In this document: one piece after another, positions 43,244 to 52,736 of the stretch
Layout of the letters: each line of letters opens with the position of its first letter
Numbering within the stretch: the first letter of the stretch is position 1
Assembly: GCA_964523405.1 (NCBI GenBank)
Contig: CAZGAQ010000035.1
Span: 1-59,161 of the forward strand
Length of the DNA: 59,161 nt
Direction: 5' to 3'
Source: CAZGAQ01 sp964523405
Lineage (GTDB): Bacteria; Planctomycetota; Phycisphaerae; UBA1845; Fen-1342
Translations under genes and position numbers: made by a program
Notes under the pieces: model-generated
Seen by the model: the letters and a program-made list of their open reading frames with translations, nothing else
Told to the model about the DNA's origin: nothing
Databases searched by the model: none

Positions 43244-43839
43244 GCCGAACGTGGTGGGTGTACGCCGTGGCGCTCGCGGCCGGTCTGGCCTCACTGGCCG
43301 GGCTGGTGTTTGTGCCGCAGTGGCAACTGGGCGGTTTGCGGCCGATAACTGACGAAAGCGGCGCTTCCTACCCGGAGGAGCCGAGTGGCGCCGTGGCGGC
43401 AGGACGGCAGGTCTACATTCGCATGGGGTGCGTGTGCTGCCATTCGCAGCAGGTGCGCCCAGGCAGCGACGTGGAGCGGGGTTGGGGCGGTCGGCGCAGC
43501 ACGGCGCGGGATTGCCTGGTGGATGCGCCGCCGTTGCTCGGCACGATGCGCACCGGTCCAGACTTGGCGTGCATCGGCACGCGGCAGCCGTCTGCCGACT
43601 GGCACTACATTCATCTATACAGGCCACGGCGGCTGGTCGCGGATTCACTTATGCCGCCGCACGCTTTCATGTTTGAAACGTTGGCGGCTGCTGACGTGGC
43701 GGCTGACGCGGGACTGGCGCTGGCGGAGGGGGAAGCGATGCCCGGGGCGCTGGTGGTGCCGAGCGAATCCGCGCGGGCGCTCGTGGCGTACCTGTTAAGC
43801 CTGCAGCGCGGATGTTCTGGTGAGGAGGCACCGCAATGA
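43240..43839 (+). CDS. ccoO: cbb3-type oxidase monohaem subunit II (CcoO)
   Basis: CcoO is a membrane-anchored cytochrome c that passes electrons to CcoN. The protein has 199 residues: a membrane anchor (VALAAGLASLAGLVFV), the haem motif GCVCCHSQQVRPGSDVERGW (CVCCH, a CxxCH), then GTMRTGPDLACIGTRQPSAD, WHYIHLYRPR and SLMPPHAFMF (Met ligand). The pattern is very close to CcoO. ATGA overlap at both ends implies translational coupling. Confidence 0.9.
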   Translation: MSRTWWVYAVALAAGLASLAGLVFVPQWQLGGLRPITDESGASYPEEPSGAVAAGRQVYIRMGCVCCHSQQVRPGSDVERGWGGRRSTARDCLVDAPPLLGTMRTGPDLACIGTRQPSADWHYIHLYRPRRLVADSLMPPHAFMFETLAAADVAADAGLALAEGEAMPGALVVPSESARALVAYLLSLQRGCSGEEAPQ

Positions 43840-44399
43840 GCAGCGCGTCACCCGGGGCGGAGCCGATCGAAGGACACGTCCCGGTCCCCGGCGTGTGTGT
43901 GTGGCTGACGATCGTCGTGGCGGCGTGGGCCGGGTGGTACATGGGAGCCTACGGAGGCGGGGGGCGTGCGGAGACGTATGACATTGACAGTGCGCTGCCC
44001 GCTCCGGCCGAGAGCGCTAATCCGCGCATCGACAAGGAGTTGTTGGGGCGCCGCGTCTATGGCGCGTGCGCGGGTTGCCACCAGGTCGACGGAGCAGGGA
44101 TACCCGGCGTTTACCCGCCCCTGGCGCAATCCGAGTGGGTGACGGGAGATGCGCGCCGATTGACGCGGATTGTTGCGCATGGGCTGCGCGGGCGACTGGT
44201 TGTTCGCGGGCAGGCCTATCAGCAGACGATGCCGGCCTGGCGCGGGCTTGGGCACGAAAAGCTCTCAGCCGTGCTGACTTACGTACGGACTGCTTGGGGC
44301 AACACGGGCGGGGAGGTGTCGGAGGAGTTGGTACAAGGCGTACTGCGCGAGGGAGTGCGGGCGCCGCTGACGGCGGGCGAGCTGGCCGAGGAGCCGTGA
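43836..44399 (+). CDS. ccoP: Monohaem cytochrome c subunit of the cbb3 oxidase (CcoP-like)
   Basis: The protein has 187 residues with one N-terminal membrane anchor (VCVWLTIVVAAWAGWYMGAY). A single class-I cytochrome c domain follows: GACAGCHQVDGAGIPGVYPP (CAGCH haem site), Met ligand in QQTMPAWRGL, and LTYVRTAWGN. Classical CcoP has two CxxCH motifs; only one exists here. Overlaps ccoO by ATGA. No ccoQ or ccoGHIS follows. Confidence 0.85.
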   Translation: MSSASPGAEPIEGHVPVPGVCVWLTIVVAAWAGWYMGAYGGGGRAETYDIDSALPAPAESANPRIDKELLGRRVYGACAGCHQVDGAGIPGVYPPLAQSEWVTGDARRLTRIVAHGLRGRLVVRGQAYQQTMPAWRGLGHEKLSAVLTYVRTAWGNTGGEVSEELVQGVLREGVRAPLTAGELAEEP

Positions 44400-44940
44400 C
44401 AACTGCAAACAGGTAAACTAGGTTAGCGGGCGGTTGGGGAAGGCATGAGCAGCAACTATCGGGCCGGAGCGGGACTGCCAGTGGGGCCCAGAATACCGAG
44501 TAGCGCAGGGGATTGGGGCGGCGCAGGGATTTTAGATGAGTGTTGACCCGAGTTTTTGTTCCTGTTACGATGACCGTTGTCGCGATGCGCGATTCCGCGC
44601 GTCGACGGTGGTGGCGGAGGAGGCCACCCGTTCGCTGTGAGTTGTGCTGAGCAGCGGACGCCGCATGGGTGTTGCGGGTATCCGCAGTTCGTGCGTGATT
44701 TGGGGAGAAGGAAGTTGGCAGATTGTTGGGGAAGGAGGTGGAGGTGTTCGGGCGGATCGCTCGTTCGAGCGATCGGGGACAGTACCGTCTACGTAGTGCG
44801 ACGAAATGGTCTTACGGCGGGGCAGCTAGTGGCACGCGGCGCGCTGAAGAGCGGCGTGCTTTTCGCATTTCGGCATCATTCGACTATGGAGCGTGTGCGC
44901 CATATCGAGTCATTCGTGTTCTAAGTTAAGGAGGCAGGGC
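44400..44940. other. Long leader of the giant secreted gene
   Basis: The 541 bases after ccoP hold a promoter (44543-44571) and a long leader. Inside is an 8-bp hairpin (GATCGCTC GTTC GAGCGATC, 44755-44774). The short open frames have no family features. Confidence 0.5.
44543..44571 (+). promoter_or_regulatory. Sigma-70-like promoter of the giant secreted gene
   Basis: TTGACC (44543-44548) lies 17 bases before TACGAT (44566-44571). The -35 matches in five of six positions. The start codon is at 44941, so the leader would be about 360 bases. Confidence 0.6.
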
Positions 44941-47900
44941 ATGCGGAAGTGGAAAGTGTACGGTCTGGGTGCCGTGCTGCTGTGTACCAGCTTGGTGCTG
45001 GCGGCGGTACGCCCCGCGAAGGAAACCAGCCCGGTTAAGGAGTCTGGTACTTCCACCGTGGTTCCTCAGAACGCGAAGAGTTCCCAGGAACGCGGCCAGC
45101 CGGCCGAGCTAAAGGCCGGCGGGGCTCCCGCGACGCACGGCGTGGCGCTGCCGGCTGAGAAGAAGCCGGCGGAAGTCCGCGCGGCGGCGCCGGAGAAGGC
45201 GCTGACGGACAAGGAACTGCAGGCGATGAAGGCCGAGGACCTTGCCCTGCAGGCGGGCAGCCAGCTCGCGACCGAGCAGCCCATGGCGGTGCAAGGCGAT
45301 CGCGCTTGCAGCGACTGCCTGACACCGAACGTGGCGCTGGGTGACCTCCCCACCGCGGTGTGGGGTGGCGACACCGGCCTCGTCAACGTAGGGACCGAAG
45401 GCAAGTGGTATGCTTCGTTCAACGGCGTGGCCGGGGCGAAGTATCACTTTGACCTGTGCCCGGCGGCCCCGGGGACGGTGGCCAACGGCAACTTCGACGC
45501 CGACATCAAGGTCGTGGACGCGACGTGCACGATCCTGACCGGTGTCGACGGCTCGTGCACGGGCGGCGGCAACAACTATCTGCCGAACGACTTCCAGTGG
45601 ACGTGCGCGACAACCGGCACGTACTACGTGGTCGTGGCGCCCTACCGGAGCTACAACCAGCACAACTGCATTGGCGTGGCAACCAACACGTTCGACATGC
45701 AGTACTACGCGGAATTGCCGACGCCCCCGTGCCCGCTGACGTGCCCGCCGACCGCGCTCATCGAGCCGGAGCCGTGCGATCAGCACATCTATGACGGCTG
45801 CAACATCACGCCGAATGCGTTCGTCGACATCAACCTCGGCGAGACGTATTGCGGCACGGCCTACACGTACTCGACCGGTTCGCGCGACACCGACTGGTAT
45901 CGCCTGACGCTGACCAGCCCGACCGAGGTGACTTGGACGGTGGCCAGTCAGTTCCCGTCGGCCATTTTCATCCTCAGCGGTGCCTGCGGCGCCCTGACGA
46001 CGGAAGCGGCCGCGTACGACGGCGAGTGCAACCCGGTCTCGGCGGTCAAGTGCCTGCCGGCTGGGACGTACTACCTGTTCGTGTCGGTCGGCAACTCGGC
46101 CGGCGGCATCTTCACCGGCTACCCCTGCTCGCTGGGCAAGAACGCGTACGTGGCCAGCGTGACGGGCGTGCCGTGCGAAGTGCCGTATTGCACTCCTTGC
46201 TACACGAACCAGACGGACGACTGGATTACGAACGTTACGTTCAACACGATCAACAACACGACGGCGGTTGAGCCCGGTGGCTGCAAGTATGGCGACTACA
46301 CGTCCCTCTCGACGGACGTGCAGATCGGCACGACGTACCAGCTGTCGGTGACCTTCTCCTCCGGCACGTACACCGAGCACGTGTGGGCGTGGTTCGACTG
46401 GAACCAGGACCGCGTCTACGCCGCTTCGGAAGGTTATGACCTGGGTCAGGGCGCGAGCGCGACGCTGACCAAGAACATCACGATCCCGGCCGGCGCCCTG
46501 CTCGGGCCGACCCGGATGCACGTGATCGAGAAGTACAACAGTGACCCGACTGCCTGCGCCGGCGGGACGTACGGCGAGACCGAGGACTACACGGTCAACG
46601 TGCTCCCGGCTCCCCCGACCGGGGCCTGCTGCCTCGGCACGACCTGCCAGGATGGCGGCCTGTCTCAGGCGGCCTGCGAGGCGCTGGGTGGTGTCTACCA
46701 GGGCGACGGCTCCGTGTGCACGCCGAATCCGTGCAGCGGTGCCTGCTGCCTGCCCTCGGGCTCCTGCACCGATGGGTCCTCGGCGGACTGCACCGCCGCG
46801 GGCGGCATCTACCAGGGCAACGGGACGGCTTGCGCGACCGTGGTCTGCGCGACGCCGGGTGACAACTGCTCCAGCCCGTACCCCGTGGTTCTGTCCCCCG
46901 GTTTCGCTTCGCTGACCGTGGCCAACCAGTACACCTGCGGCCGTGGCAACGATTATGCGGACACCTGTCTGGGCAGCTACGACGGTGGCGAGGACATGAT
47001 CTTCCAGATCACGGTCACCGCCCCGATTCAAATCACCATTACGCTGGATCCGAAGGGCACCACGTGGCCTGGCTTCGCGCTGAGCGACGCGTGCCCGCCG
47101 GCGGCTTCGGGCTGCCTGATCGTGAAGACGCAGTCCGGCGGCACGCCGATGGCGAGCGCCTGCACGTTCATTCCGGCCGGCACGTACTACCTGATGGTGG
47201 ACACGTGGCCGTCTCCGGATTGCATCCCGCTGTTCGACGTGATCTTCGCGGAGTGCACGCTGCCGCTGGGCAGCTGCTGCTACCTGCCGTACCCGAACTG
47301 CGTGGACGGCATCACGCAGAATGACTGCACGACGCTGTACAGCGGTTCGTGGACGGAAGGCCTGACCTGCGCGAACACGACCTGCCCGAGCTCCGTGGCC
47401 GACAACTGCGCGGATGCGCTGCCGATCACGGAAGGCCATCCGGCGGTCGTGGGCAATAACTGCGCGGCGACGACCGATGGCTCCGCAAGCTGCCAGACGA
47501 ACTCGGGCATGGACGTGTGGTACACGTACTCGCCGAGCTTCTCGGGCACCGTGACGGTTGAGTTCGATACCGAAGGCACCAGTCCGGCTTGGGACACGGT
47601 CCTGAGCATCTACGACGCGTGCGGCGGTACCGAGTTGGCGTGCGACGATGACGGTGGTTCGGGCACGCTGAGCAAGCTGACGCTGGCGGTCACCCAGGGC
47701 ACGACGTACTGGATCCGTCTGGCGGGCTACAACAATGCCTGCGGCACGTTCAAGCTGAACGTCTGGATCCCGAGCGGCGCTTGCTGCTTCGCGGACTTCA
47801 GCTGCCAGGTACTGACGCCGGAAGCCTGCACGGCTGGCGGCGGCATGTACAAGGGCGACGCGACGGTTTGCACGCCGACGCTGTGCGTCCCGCAGCCGGG

Positions 47901-50559
47901 CGACAACTGCCTGCTGCCGCTGGTGATCCCGACCCTGCCGGCGGGTCTGCCCTACACCGACACGGCGCAGTACACCTGCGGGCGCGTCGATGACTACAAC
48001 GCGACCTGCCTGGGCAGCTACGACGGTGGCGAAGACATCATCTACCAGGTGAGCGTGACCGAACCGATCTGCGTCCAGATCACGGCCACGGGCGTGGGCA
48101 GCAGCAACAACTGGATCGGCCTCGCGATTACCGACGTCTGTCCGCCGGCGGCCACGTGCATCGCGGCTGTGGCGAGCGGCTCGGGTCTCGTGGCGACGAT
48201 TCCGGGTGTGGTGCTTCTGCCGGGCACGTATTTCATCATGGTGGACACGTATCCGTCCCCGACGTGCCTGACCGACTTCAACCTCGAAATCACCACGTCG
48301 ACCACGTGCCCGCAGGGTGCGTGCTGCGGCGCGGGTGGCACGCTGTACTGCCAGACGATGTTCGAGGCGGCATGCGTGGCGGCCGGCGGCTCGTTCGTGG
48401 GCGTCGGCAGCGTGTGCACCGGGCAGGACTGCCTGGGCTACGGCGAGGATGACACGTGCTCGATCTTTGACGGTCTGGGCACCGACTGCAACAACAACGG
48501 TCACCCGGATGCTTGCGACATCACCGCTGGAACGAGCCAGGATGTCGACCTGAACGGTGTGCCGGATGAGTGCCAGCTCGACTGCAACGCGAACGGGATT
48601 GTGGATACCTGCGAACTGCCCGGTGGCTGTGCGACCGGCAATTGCGGGACCGTCTTCCCCGGCGCGTGCGGGACGGCGCTGGACTGCAACAACAACGGTT
48701 TGATCGACTGGTGCGAACTGAACGGTGGCGGCGGTGGCGGCCACACGTACGCGGTCGATGATGGCACTGCGGAGAACGGCATTGGTCTGACCAATGGCGG
48801 CAACGTGATCTGGCTGAACCACTTCGTGGCCGTGCAGAACGCCACGAACATCTCCAGCGTCAGCGTCGCCTACAACAACGTGGCCGATGGTACCCCAGTG
48901 ACCATCCTCATCTGGAACGATCCGACCAACGACGGCGACCCGACCGATGCGCAGGTGATTGCCTCCGCGGCGAGCGTGGTAGCCAACGCGGGTACGGACA
49001 CGTTCAACGTCGTCAACTTCAACCCCGGCGTGAACGTCGGCAATCCGGGCGCGCACTTCTTCGTGGGTGTCCAGATTACGCACGTGGCCGGTGAGTATCC
49101 CGCTGCAATCGACGAGACTGCCTCGCAGCAGCAGAGCTGGATCGCCGGCACGACGACCGGCACGGTGGATCCCAACAACATGGGCGCCGCCGCGATTCCG
49201 GTGCAGCTGATCGACGACGCGGGCCTGCCGGGCAACTGGCTGGTCCGTGCGGAAGCCGGCCTGGGCGGTTCCGACTGCAACGGCAACGGCATTCCGGATG
49301 ATTGCGACATCGCCGACGGCACGAGTCTGGATTGCAATGCGAACGGCATTCCGGACGAGTGCGAACTGGCGACCAAGGACTGCAACGGCAACGGCATTCC
49401 GGATGACTGCGACATTGCGGCCGGCGCCCCCGACTGCAACGCGAACGGCATTCCGGATTCGTGCGAACTGGCCGATGGCAGTGCGCAGGACTGCAACGGC
49501 AACGGCATTCCGGATTCGTGCGATATCGCGAGCGGTGCGGCGCTTGACTGCAACGCGAACGGCATCCCGGATTCGTGTGACATTGCCAGCGGTCTGAGCC
49601 AGGATTGCCAGCCGGATGCCATTCCGGATGAGTGCCAGCTGAACTGCGGTAAGGACAAGGCGATCATCGTGACCGAAGGCTTCGAGGCGGGCGTGGTTCC
49701 GCCGGCGGGTTGGGGCGCGCAGATTCAGAACGCGTCCTACACCTGGAAGCTGATGGCCCCGACCGGCACGCCGCACGGTGGCACGTATGCCGCTGATGTG
49801 GAGTACGATCCGGCCCTGTCGCCGCAGGATGAGTGGCTGCTGACTCCGTCGATGATCCTGTACGGCAACGTCACGCTCACCGGCTGGAGCATGGGCAGCG
49901 TGTACTGGGGTATCACCCCGTACGACAACTACGATCTCGAGGCGTGGGCGGTGGTCGGACCGACTGCGGGTGACGGCGACGACATCCTGCTCGGTCAGCT
50001 CGACACGGAGACCTGGGTGACGAACTGGACGTGGGCGCAGTTCACGTACAACTTCACCGCTCCGACTGCGCCGTTCCGCATCGGGTTCCGCTATGTCGGC
50101 ACCGACGGTGCTCAGGCCGGTCTGGATGACGTCCAGGTCGACGGCGCCGCGGGCGCGCCGGCGTGTGACTGCAACACGAACGGGATTCCGGATGAGTGCG
50201 ACATCCTGATTGCCCACGGCGGGTTCTGCGACCCGGCGGTCAATCCGGACTGCAGCACGGACTTCAACGGCAACGGCAAGCCCGATGAGTGCGACCCGCT
50301 GTGCGGCGACCTCAACGGTGACAGTGCCGTGACCGTGGCTGACTGGTACCTGTTCTGGGATGCCTATCGCGCCTGCACCGGCGATCCGCGTTACCTCGCG
50401 GCCGCCGACATGGACGGCGATGGCTGCATCACGCTGGTGGACTACTCGCAGTGGCTGGCCTGCTACAAGATGGCCAACCACGGCAAGGAGTTTAAGGCCC
50501 CCACGACGCCGACCACGCGCCTGCCGGCGCGCGGGACGCGTCCGGCGGTCGACCGCTAA
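44941..50559 (+). CDS. Giant secreted multidomain protein
   Basis: The protein has 1872 residues from ATG at 44941, with a strong AAGGAGG. Signal: VYGLGAVLLCTSLVLAAV. A Lys/Glu/Ala-rich linker (about 22-115) leads to PPC-like domains (about 120-420). A GEVED-like domain (about 440-555; YTEHVWAWFDWNQDRVYAAS) follows, then a GACCL-type Cys repeat seen five times (bases 46620, 46737, 47268, 47773, 48316) alternating with more PPC-like units (CLGSYDGGEDMIFQITV). Thrombospondin-3-like DCNxNGIPD repeats lie at 48484-48722 and 49273-49650. A cleaved-adhesin/choice-of-anchor-J domain spans 49663-50145 (VTEGFEAGVVPPAGW). It ends with a dockerin-like pair (GDLNGDSAVTVADWYLF; DMDGDGCITLVDYSQWL). It is probably calcium-stabilised and cell-surface; no catalytic site is seen. 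Confidence 0.85.
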   Translation: MRKWKVYGLGAVLLCTSLVLAAVRPAKETSPVKESGTSTVVPQNAKSSQERGQPAELKAGGAPATHGVALPAEKKPAEVRAAAPEKALTDKELQAMKAEDLALQAGSQLATEQPMAVQGDRACSDCLTPNVALGDLPTAVWGGDTGLVNVGTEGKWYASFNGVAGAKYHFDLCPAAPGTVANGNFDADIKVVDATCTILTGVDGSCTGGGNNYLPNDFQWTCATTGTYYVVVAPYRSYNQHNCIGVATNTFDMQYYAELPTPPCPLTCPPTALIEPEPCDQHIYDGCNITPNAFVDINLGETYCGTAYTYSTGSRDTDWYRLTLTSPTEVTWTVASQFPSAIFILSGACGALTTEAAAYDGECNPVSAVKCLPAGTYYLFVSVGNSAGGIFTGYPCSLGKNAYVASVTGVPCEVPYCTPCYTNQTDDWITNVTFNTINNTTAVEPGGCKYGDYTSLSTDVQIGTTYQLSVTFSSGTYTEHVWAWFDWNQDRVYAASEGYDLGQGASATLTKNITIPAGALLGPTRMHVIEKYNSDPTACAGGTYGETEDYTVNVLPAPPTGACCLGTTCQDGGLSQAACEALGGVYQGDGSVCTPNPCSGACCLPSGSCTDGSSADCTAAGGIYQGNGTACATVVCATPGDNCSSPYPVVLSPGFASLTVANQYTCGRGNDYADTCLGSYDGGEDMIFQITVTAPIQITITLDPKGTTWPGFALSDACPPAASGCLIVKTQSGGTPMASACTFIPAGTYYLMVDTWPSPDCIPLFDVIFAECTLPLGSCCYLPYPNCVDGITQNDCTTLYSGSWTEGLTCANTTCPSSVADNCADALPITEGHPAVVGNNCAATTDGSASCQTNSGMDVWYTYSPSFSGTVTVEFDTEGTSPAWDTVLSIYDACGGTELACDDDGGSGTLSKLTLAVTQGTTYWIRLAGYNNACGTFKLNVWIPSGACCFADFSCQVLTPEACTAGGGMYKGDATVCTPTLCVPQPGDNCLLPLVIPTLPAGLPYTDTAQYTCGRVDDYNATCLGSYDGGEDIIYQVSVTEPICVQITATGVGSSNNWIGLAITDVCPPAATCIAAVASGSGLVATIPGVVLLPGTYFIMVDTYPSPTCLTDFNLEITTSTTCPQGACCGAGGTLYCQTMFEAACVAAGGSFVGVGSVCTGQDCLGYGEDDTCSIFDGLGTDCNNNGHPDACDITAGTSQDVDLNGVPDECQLDCNANGIVDTCELPGGCATGNCGTVFPGACGTALDCNNNGLIDWCELNGGGGGGHTYAVDDGTAENGIGLTNGGNVIWLNHFVAVQNATNISSVSVAYNNVADGTPVTILIWNDPTNDGDPTDAQVIASAASVVANAGTDTFNVVNFNPGVNVGNPGAHFFVGVQITHVAGEYPAAIDETASQQQSWIAGTTTGTVDPNNMGAAAIPVQLIDDAGLPGNWLVRAEAGLGGSDCNGNGIPDDCDIADGTSLDCNANGIPDECELATKDCNGNGIPDDCDIAAGAPDCNANGIPDSCELADGSAQDCNGNGIPDSCDIASGAALDCNANGIPDSCDIASGLSQDCQPDAIPDECQLNCGKDKAIIVTEGFEAGVVPPAGWGAQIQNASYTWKLMAPTGTPHGGTYAADVEYDPALSPQDEWLLTPSMILYGNVTLTGWSMGSVYWGITPYDNYDLEAWAVVGPTAGDGDDILLGQLDTETWVTNWTWAQFTYNFTAPTAPFRIGFRYVGTDGAQAGLDDVQVDGAAGAPACDCNTNGIPDECDILIAHGGFCDPAVNPDCSTDFNGNGKPDECDPLCGDLNGDSAVTVADWYLFWDAYRACTGDPRYLAAADMDGDGCITLVDYSQWLACYKMANHGKEFKAPTTPTTRLPARGTRPAVDR
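49273..49650 (+). repeat. Tandem thrombospondin-3-like coding repeats
   Basis: Six to seven tandem units of about 50-60 bases encode DCN(G/A)NGIPD(D/S/E)C(D/E)(I/L)A plus a short linker. Units recur in nearly identical DNA (gactgcaacggcaacggcat), so recombination between them is easy. A second, shorter cluster lies at 48484-48722. Confidence 0.85.
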
Positions 50560-50570
50560 AGACGCTGACG

Positions 50571-50605
50571 GAGTTCGCCGGCAGCCACGTGCTGCCGGCG
50601 GACTC
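50571..50605 (+). terminator. Terminator-like hairpin after the giant gene
   Basis: CGCCGGCAGC (50576-50585) pairs perfectly with GCTGCCGGCG (50591-50600) around CACGT, and outer GAGT/ACTC can extend the stem. It lies 16 bases after the stop. A T-rich stretch follows about 25 bases later. Confidence 0.6.
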
Positions 50606-50694
50606 CCGTCGTGACACCCGTGCTTTTGTCTTCTGTATCGATGGGCATGTTGAGTACAATGAGCACCACAACCCCGTGAGGAGGATGAGGTATC

Positions 50695-51234
50695 ATGAGG
50701 ATGAAGTTGGCATGTTGCGCGGCCGTGCTGGTTGGGCTGCTGGTGAGTCCGGCGCTCGCAGGCGTGGTCGTGAGTTTCAATCCTGTGCACTCGTACGTCG
50801 ACCAGGGCCAGACGTTCTGGGTGGACGTCGTAGCCGACATCCCGGCCAATGAGCCGATTATCGGCTGGGGCTTCGATCTCGCGGTCGCGAACCCCGCTAT
50901 CGCGGCGCCGACCGGCAACATCACGTTCGGCCCCAACTGGAATGCCGCCCCCGGCGACCCGTTGGATCCGTACGCCGCGCTGGCGTTCCCGGATGGCATC
51001 GCCGGTAACGGCGTGCTGCTCGTCAGCATCGAGTTCCAGGCCCAGAACACGGACGGCACCACGGCGCTCAACCTGAGCGCGACGCCCGGCGACCTGACCG
51101 AAGGGTTCATGATTGCCCCACCGGTTAGCCAGCTGGCCGAAGTGACGTTCAACACCGGCGCTATCACGGTCCCCGTGCCGGAGCCGGTCAGCTTCGTGCT
51201 GCTCGCGCTGGGTGCCCTGCTGCGGCGCCGCTAG
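50695..51234 (+). CDS. Cohesin-like exported protein with PEP-CTERM tail
   Basis: The product has 179 residues, with AGGAGG shortly upstream. The signal is CCAAVLVGLLVSPALA. Residues about 24-160 look like a cohesin-type beta sandwich (YVDQGQTFWVDVVADIPANE, IIGWGFDLAVANPAI, LLVSIEFQAQ, VTFNTGAITVPVPEP). The end is PEPVSFVLLALGALLRRR, a PEP-CTERM sorting tail. It is next to the giant protein that carries dockerin-like repeats. Cohesin resemblance is by eye and function is unproven. Confidence 0.75.
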   Translation: MRMKLACCAAVLVGLLVSPALAGVVVSFNPVHSYVDQGQTFWVDVVADIPANEPIIGWGFDLAVANPAIAAPTGNITFGPNWNAAPGDPLDPYAALAFPDGIAGNGVLLVSIEFQAQNTDGTTALNLSATPGDLTEGFMIAPPVSQLAEVTFNTGAITVPVPEPVSFVLLALGALLRRR

Positions 51235-51486
51235 TCGCGGGTCCGGACGGCGCGCGAGCGTCGTCGAATTGAATCGCGAATCAGGCCGTGTCTCGGGCAA
51301 CCGGGGCGCGGCCTGGTTCTCTTTCCGGGGGCGATCACGGGTGGGGCGGGGGCTGCCGGCCAGCTACCGCTGCGCGGACGCGCGCAGGTGCGGGCGGCAG
51401 CCGGATCGGCTATCATCCCGCTTCCGGCGGCCGCGGCGGTCGCAGCCTCGCGACGCGCAGCGTAGGCCGCCTCAGCGGAGAACAGG

Positions 51487-52656
51487 ATGAGCCACCACGG
51501 ACTGATTCCGCCGCACGGCGGCAAGTTGATCAATCTCGTTGTTGCCGGCGGCGCTGCGGGCGCGCGCAAGCAGGCCGCGGCGGGCCTGCCGCAAGTTCGT
51601 CTGGGGGAGCGCGAGCAATGTGACCTGGAGCTGCTGGCGATTGGGGCGTTTAGCCCGCTGACGGGGTTCATGGGTGAGCGCGACTTTCACAGCGTCTGCG
51701 ACGCGATGAAGCTGACGGACGGCCTGCCGTGGAGCGTGCCGGTGACGTGCCCGGTCGACAAGCCGACGGCGGAGCGGATCACGGTCGGGCAGCAGGTGGC
51801 GCTGGTGGATGATGCGCAGCGGCTGCTGGCGGTGTTGACCGTGCGGGAGAAGTACGCCCACGACAAGCAGAAGGAAGCGGACAAGGTCTATCGCACGACG
51901 GATGCGGCACATCCGGGCGTGGCGGTGACGATGGCGCAGGGCGACGTGTGCCTGGCCGGTCCGGTCGAAGTGCTGACGGCGCGCTACGATCCGCAGTTCC
52001 CGACGTATCGCCTGACGCCGGCGCAGACGCGGGCCGCTTTTGCCGAAAAGGGCTGGCAGACGGTGGTCGCGTTCCAGACACGTAACCCGATTCACCGGGC
52101 CCACGAGTACATCACCAAGTGCGCGCTGGAGATCTGCGACGGCCTGCTGATCCACCCGCTGGTCGGGCAGACGCAGAAGGGCGATATTCCGGCCGACGTG
52201 CGGATGAAGTGCTACGAGGTCCTGCTGGCGAACTACTACAGCGCGAAGCACACGCTGCTGTCGGTGCTGCCGGCGGCGATGCGCTACGCGGGCCCGCGCG
52301 AGGCGATCCTGCACGCAATCATGCGGAAGAACTACGGCTGCACGCATTTCATCGTCGGCCGCGATCACGCCGGCGTGGGCAACTACTACGGCACGTACGA
52401 TGCCCAGAAGATCTTTGACGAGGTCGATCCGGCGCTGCTGGCGATCCAGCCGCTGAACTTCGAGCACACGTTCTGGTGCAAGAAGAGCGGGGCGATGGCG
52501 AGCGACAAGACGACGAACAGCACGAAGGAAGAGCGGGTGTTCCTGTCCGGCACGGCGGTGCGCGACATGCTGGCCAAGGGGCAGCGTCCGCCGGTGGAGT
52601 TCACGCGACCGGAGATCGCGGACATTTTGATCGCGTCGATGAAGCAAGGCGGGTAG
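51487..52656 (+). CDS. sat: Sulfate adenylyltransferase (ATP sulfurylase)
   Basis: The enzyme makes adenosine 5'-phosphosulfate from ATP and sulfate, for sulfate assimilation or reduction. The protein has 389 residues, the size of the single-chain Sat type. Signature motifs: FQTRNPIHRAHEYITKCALE (QTRNPIHRAHE), LIHPLVGQTQKGDIPADVRM, IMRKNYGCTHFIVGRDHAGV (GRDHAG), and FLSGTAVRDMLAKGQRPP near the end. No APS kinase domain is fused. No aprAB or dsr genes are in view, so the direction of use is open. RBS is modest. Confidence 0.95.
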   Translation: MSHHGLIPPHGGKLINLVVAGGAAGARKQAAAGLPQVRLGEREQCDLELLAIGAFSPLTGFMGERDFHSVCDAMKLTDGLPWSVPVTCPVDKPTAERITVGQQVALVDDAQRLLAVLTVREKYAHDKQKEADKVYRTTDAAHPGVAVTMAQGDVCLAGPVEVLTARYDPQFPTYRLTPAQTRAAFAEKGWQTVVAFQTRNPIHRAHEYITKCALEICDGLLIHPLVGQTQKGDIPADVRMKCYEVLLANYYSAKHTLLSVLPAAMRYAGPREAILHAIMRKNYGCTHFIVGRDHAGVGNYYGTYDAQKIFDEVDPALLAIQPLNFEHTFWCKKSGAMASDKTTNSTKEERVFLSGTAVRDMLAKGQRPPVEFTRPEIADILIASMKQGG

Positions 52657-52736
52657 GCGGCGGAGACGGTGGCGTCCGGGAGCTTGCGCCCTTGGCGCGG
52701 TTCACCGGGCGCCGGCGGGGCTGGTGACGGCGACAC

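Noticed and set aside
49273..49650. Repeats resembling a CRISPR array
   Set aside because: The units are in frame, without unique spacers, and encode DCNGNGIPD Ca-binding repeats; no cas genes are near.
45109..51300. Minus-strand open frame of 2063 codons antisense to the giant secreted gene
   Set aside because: It is composition-driven in high G+C DNA with strong codon bias: Arg/Ala/Val-rich, no domain, no RBS, and it mirrors two well-supported plus-strand genes.
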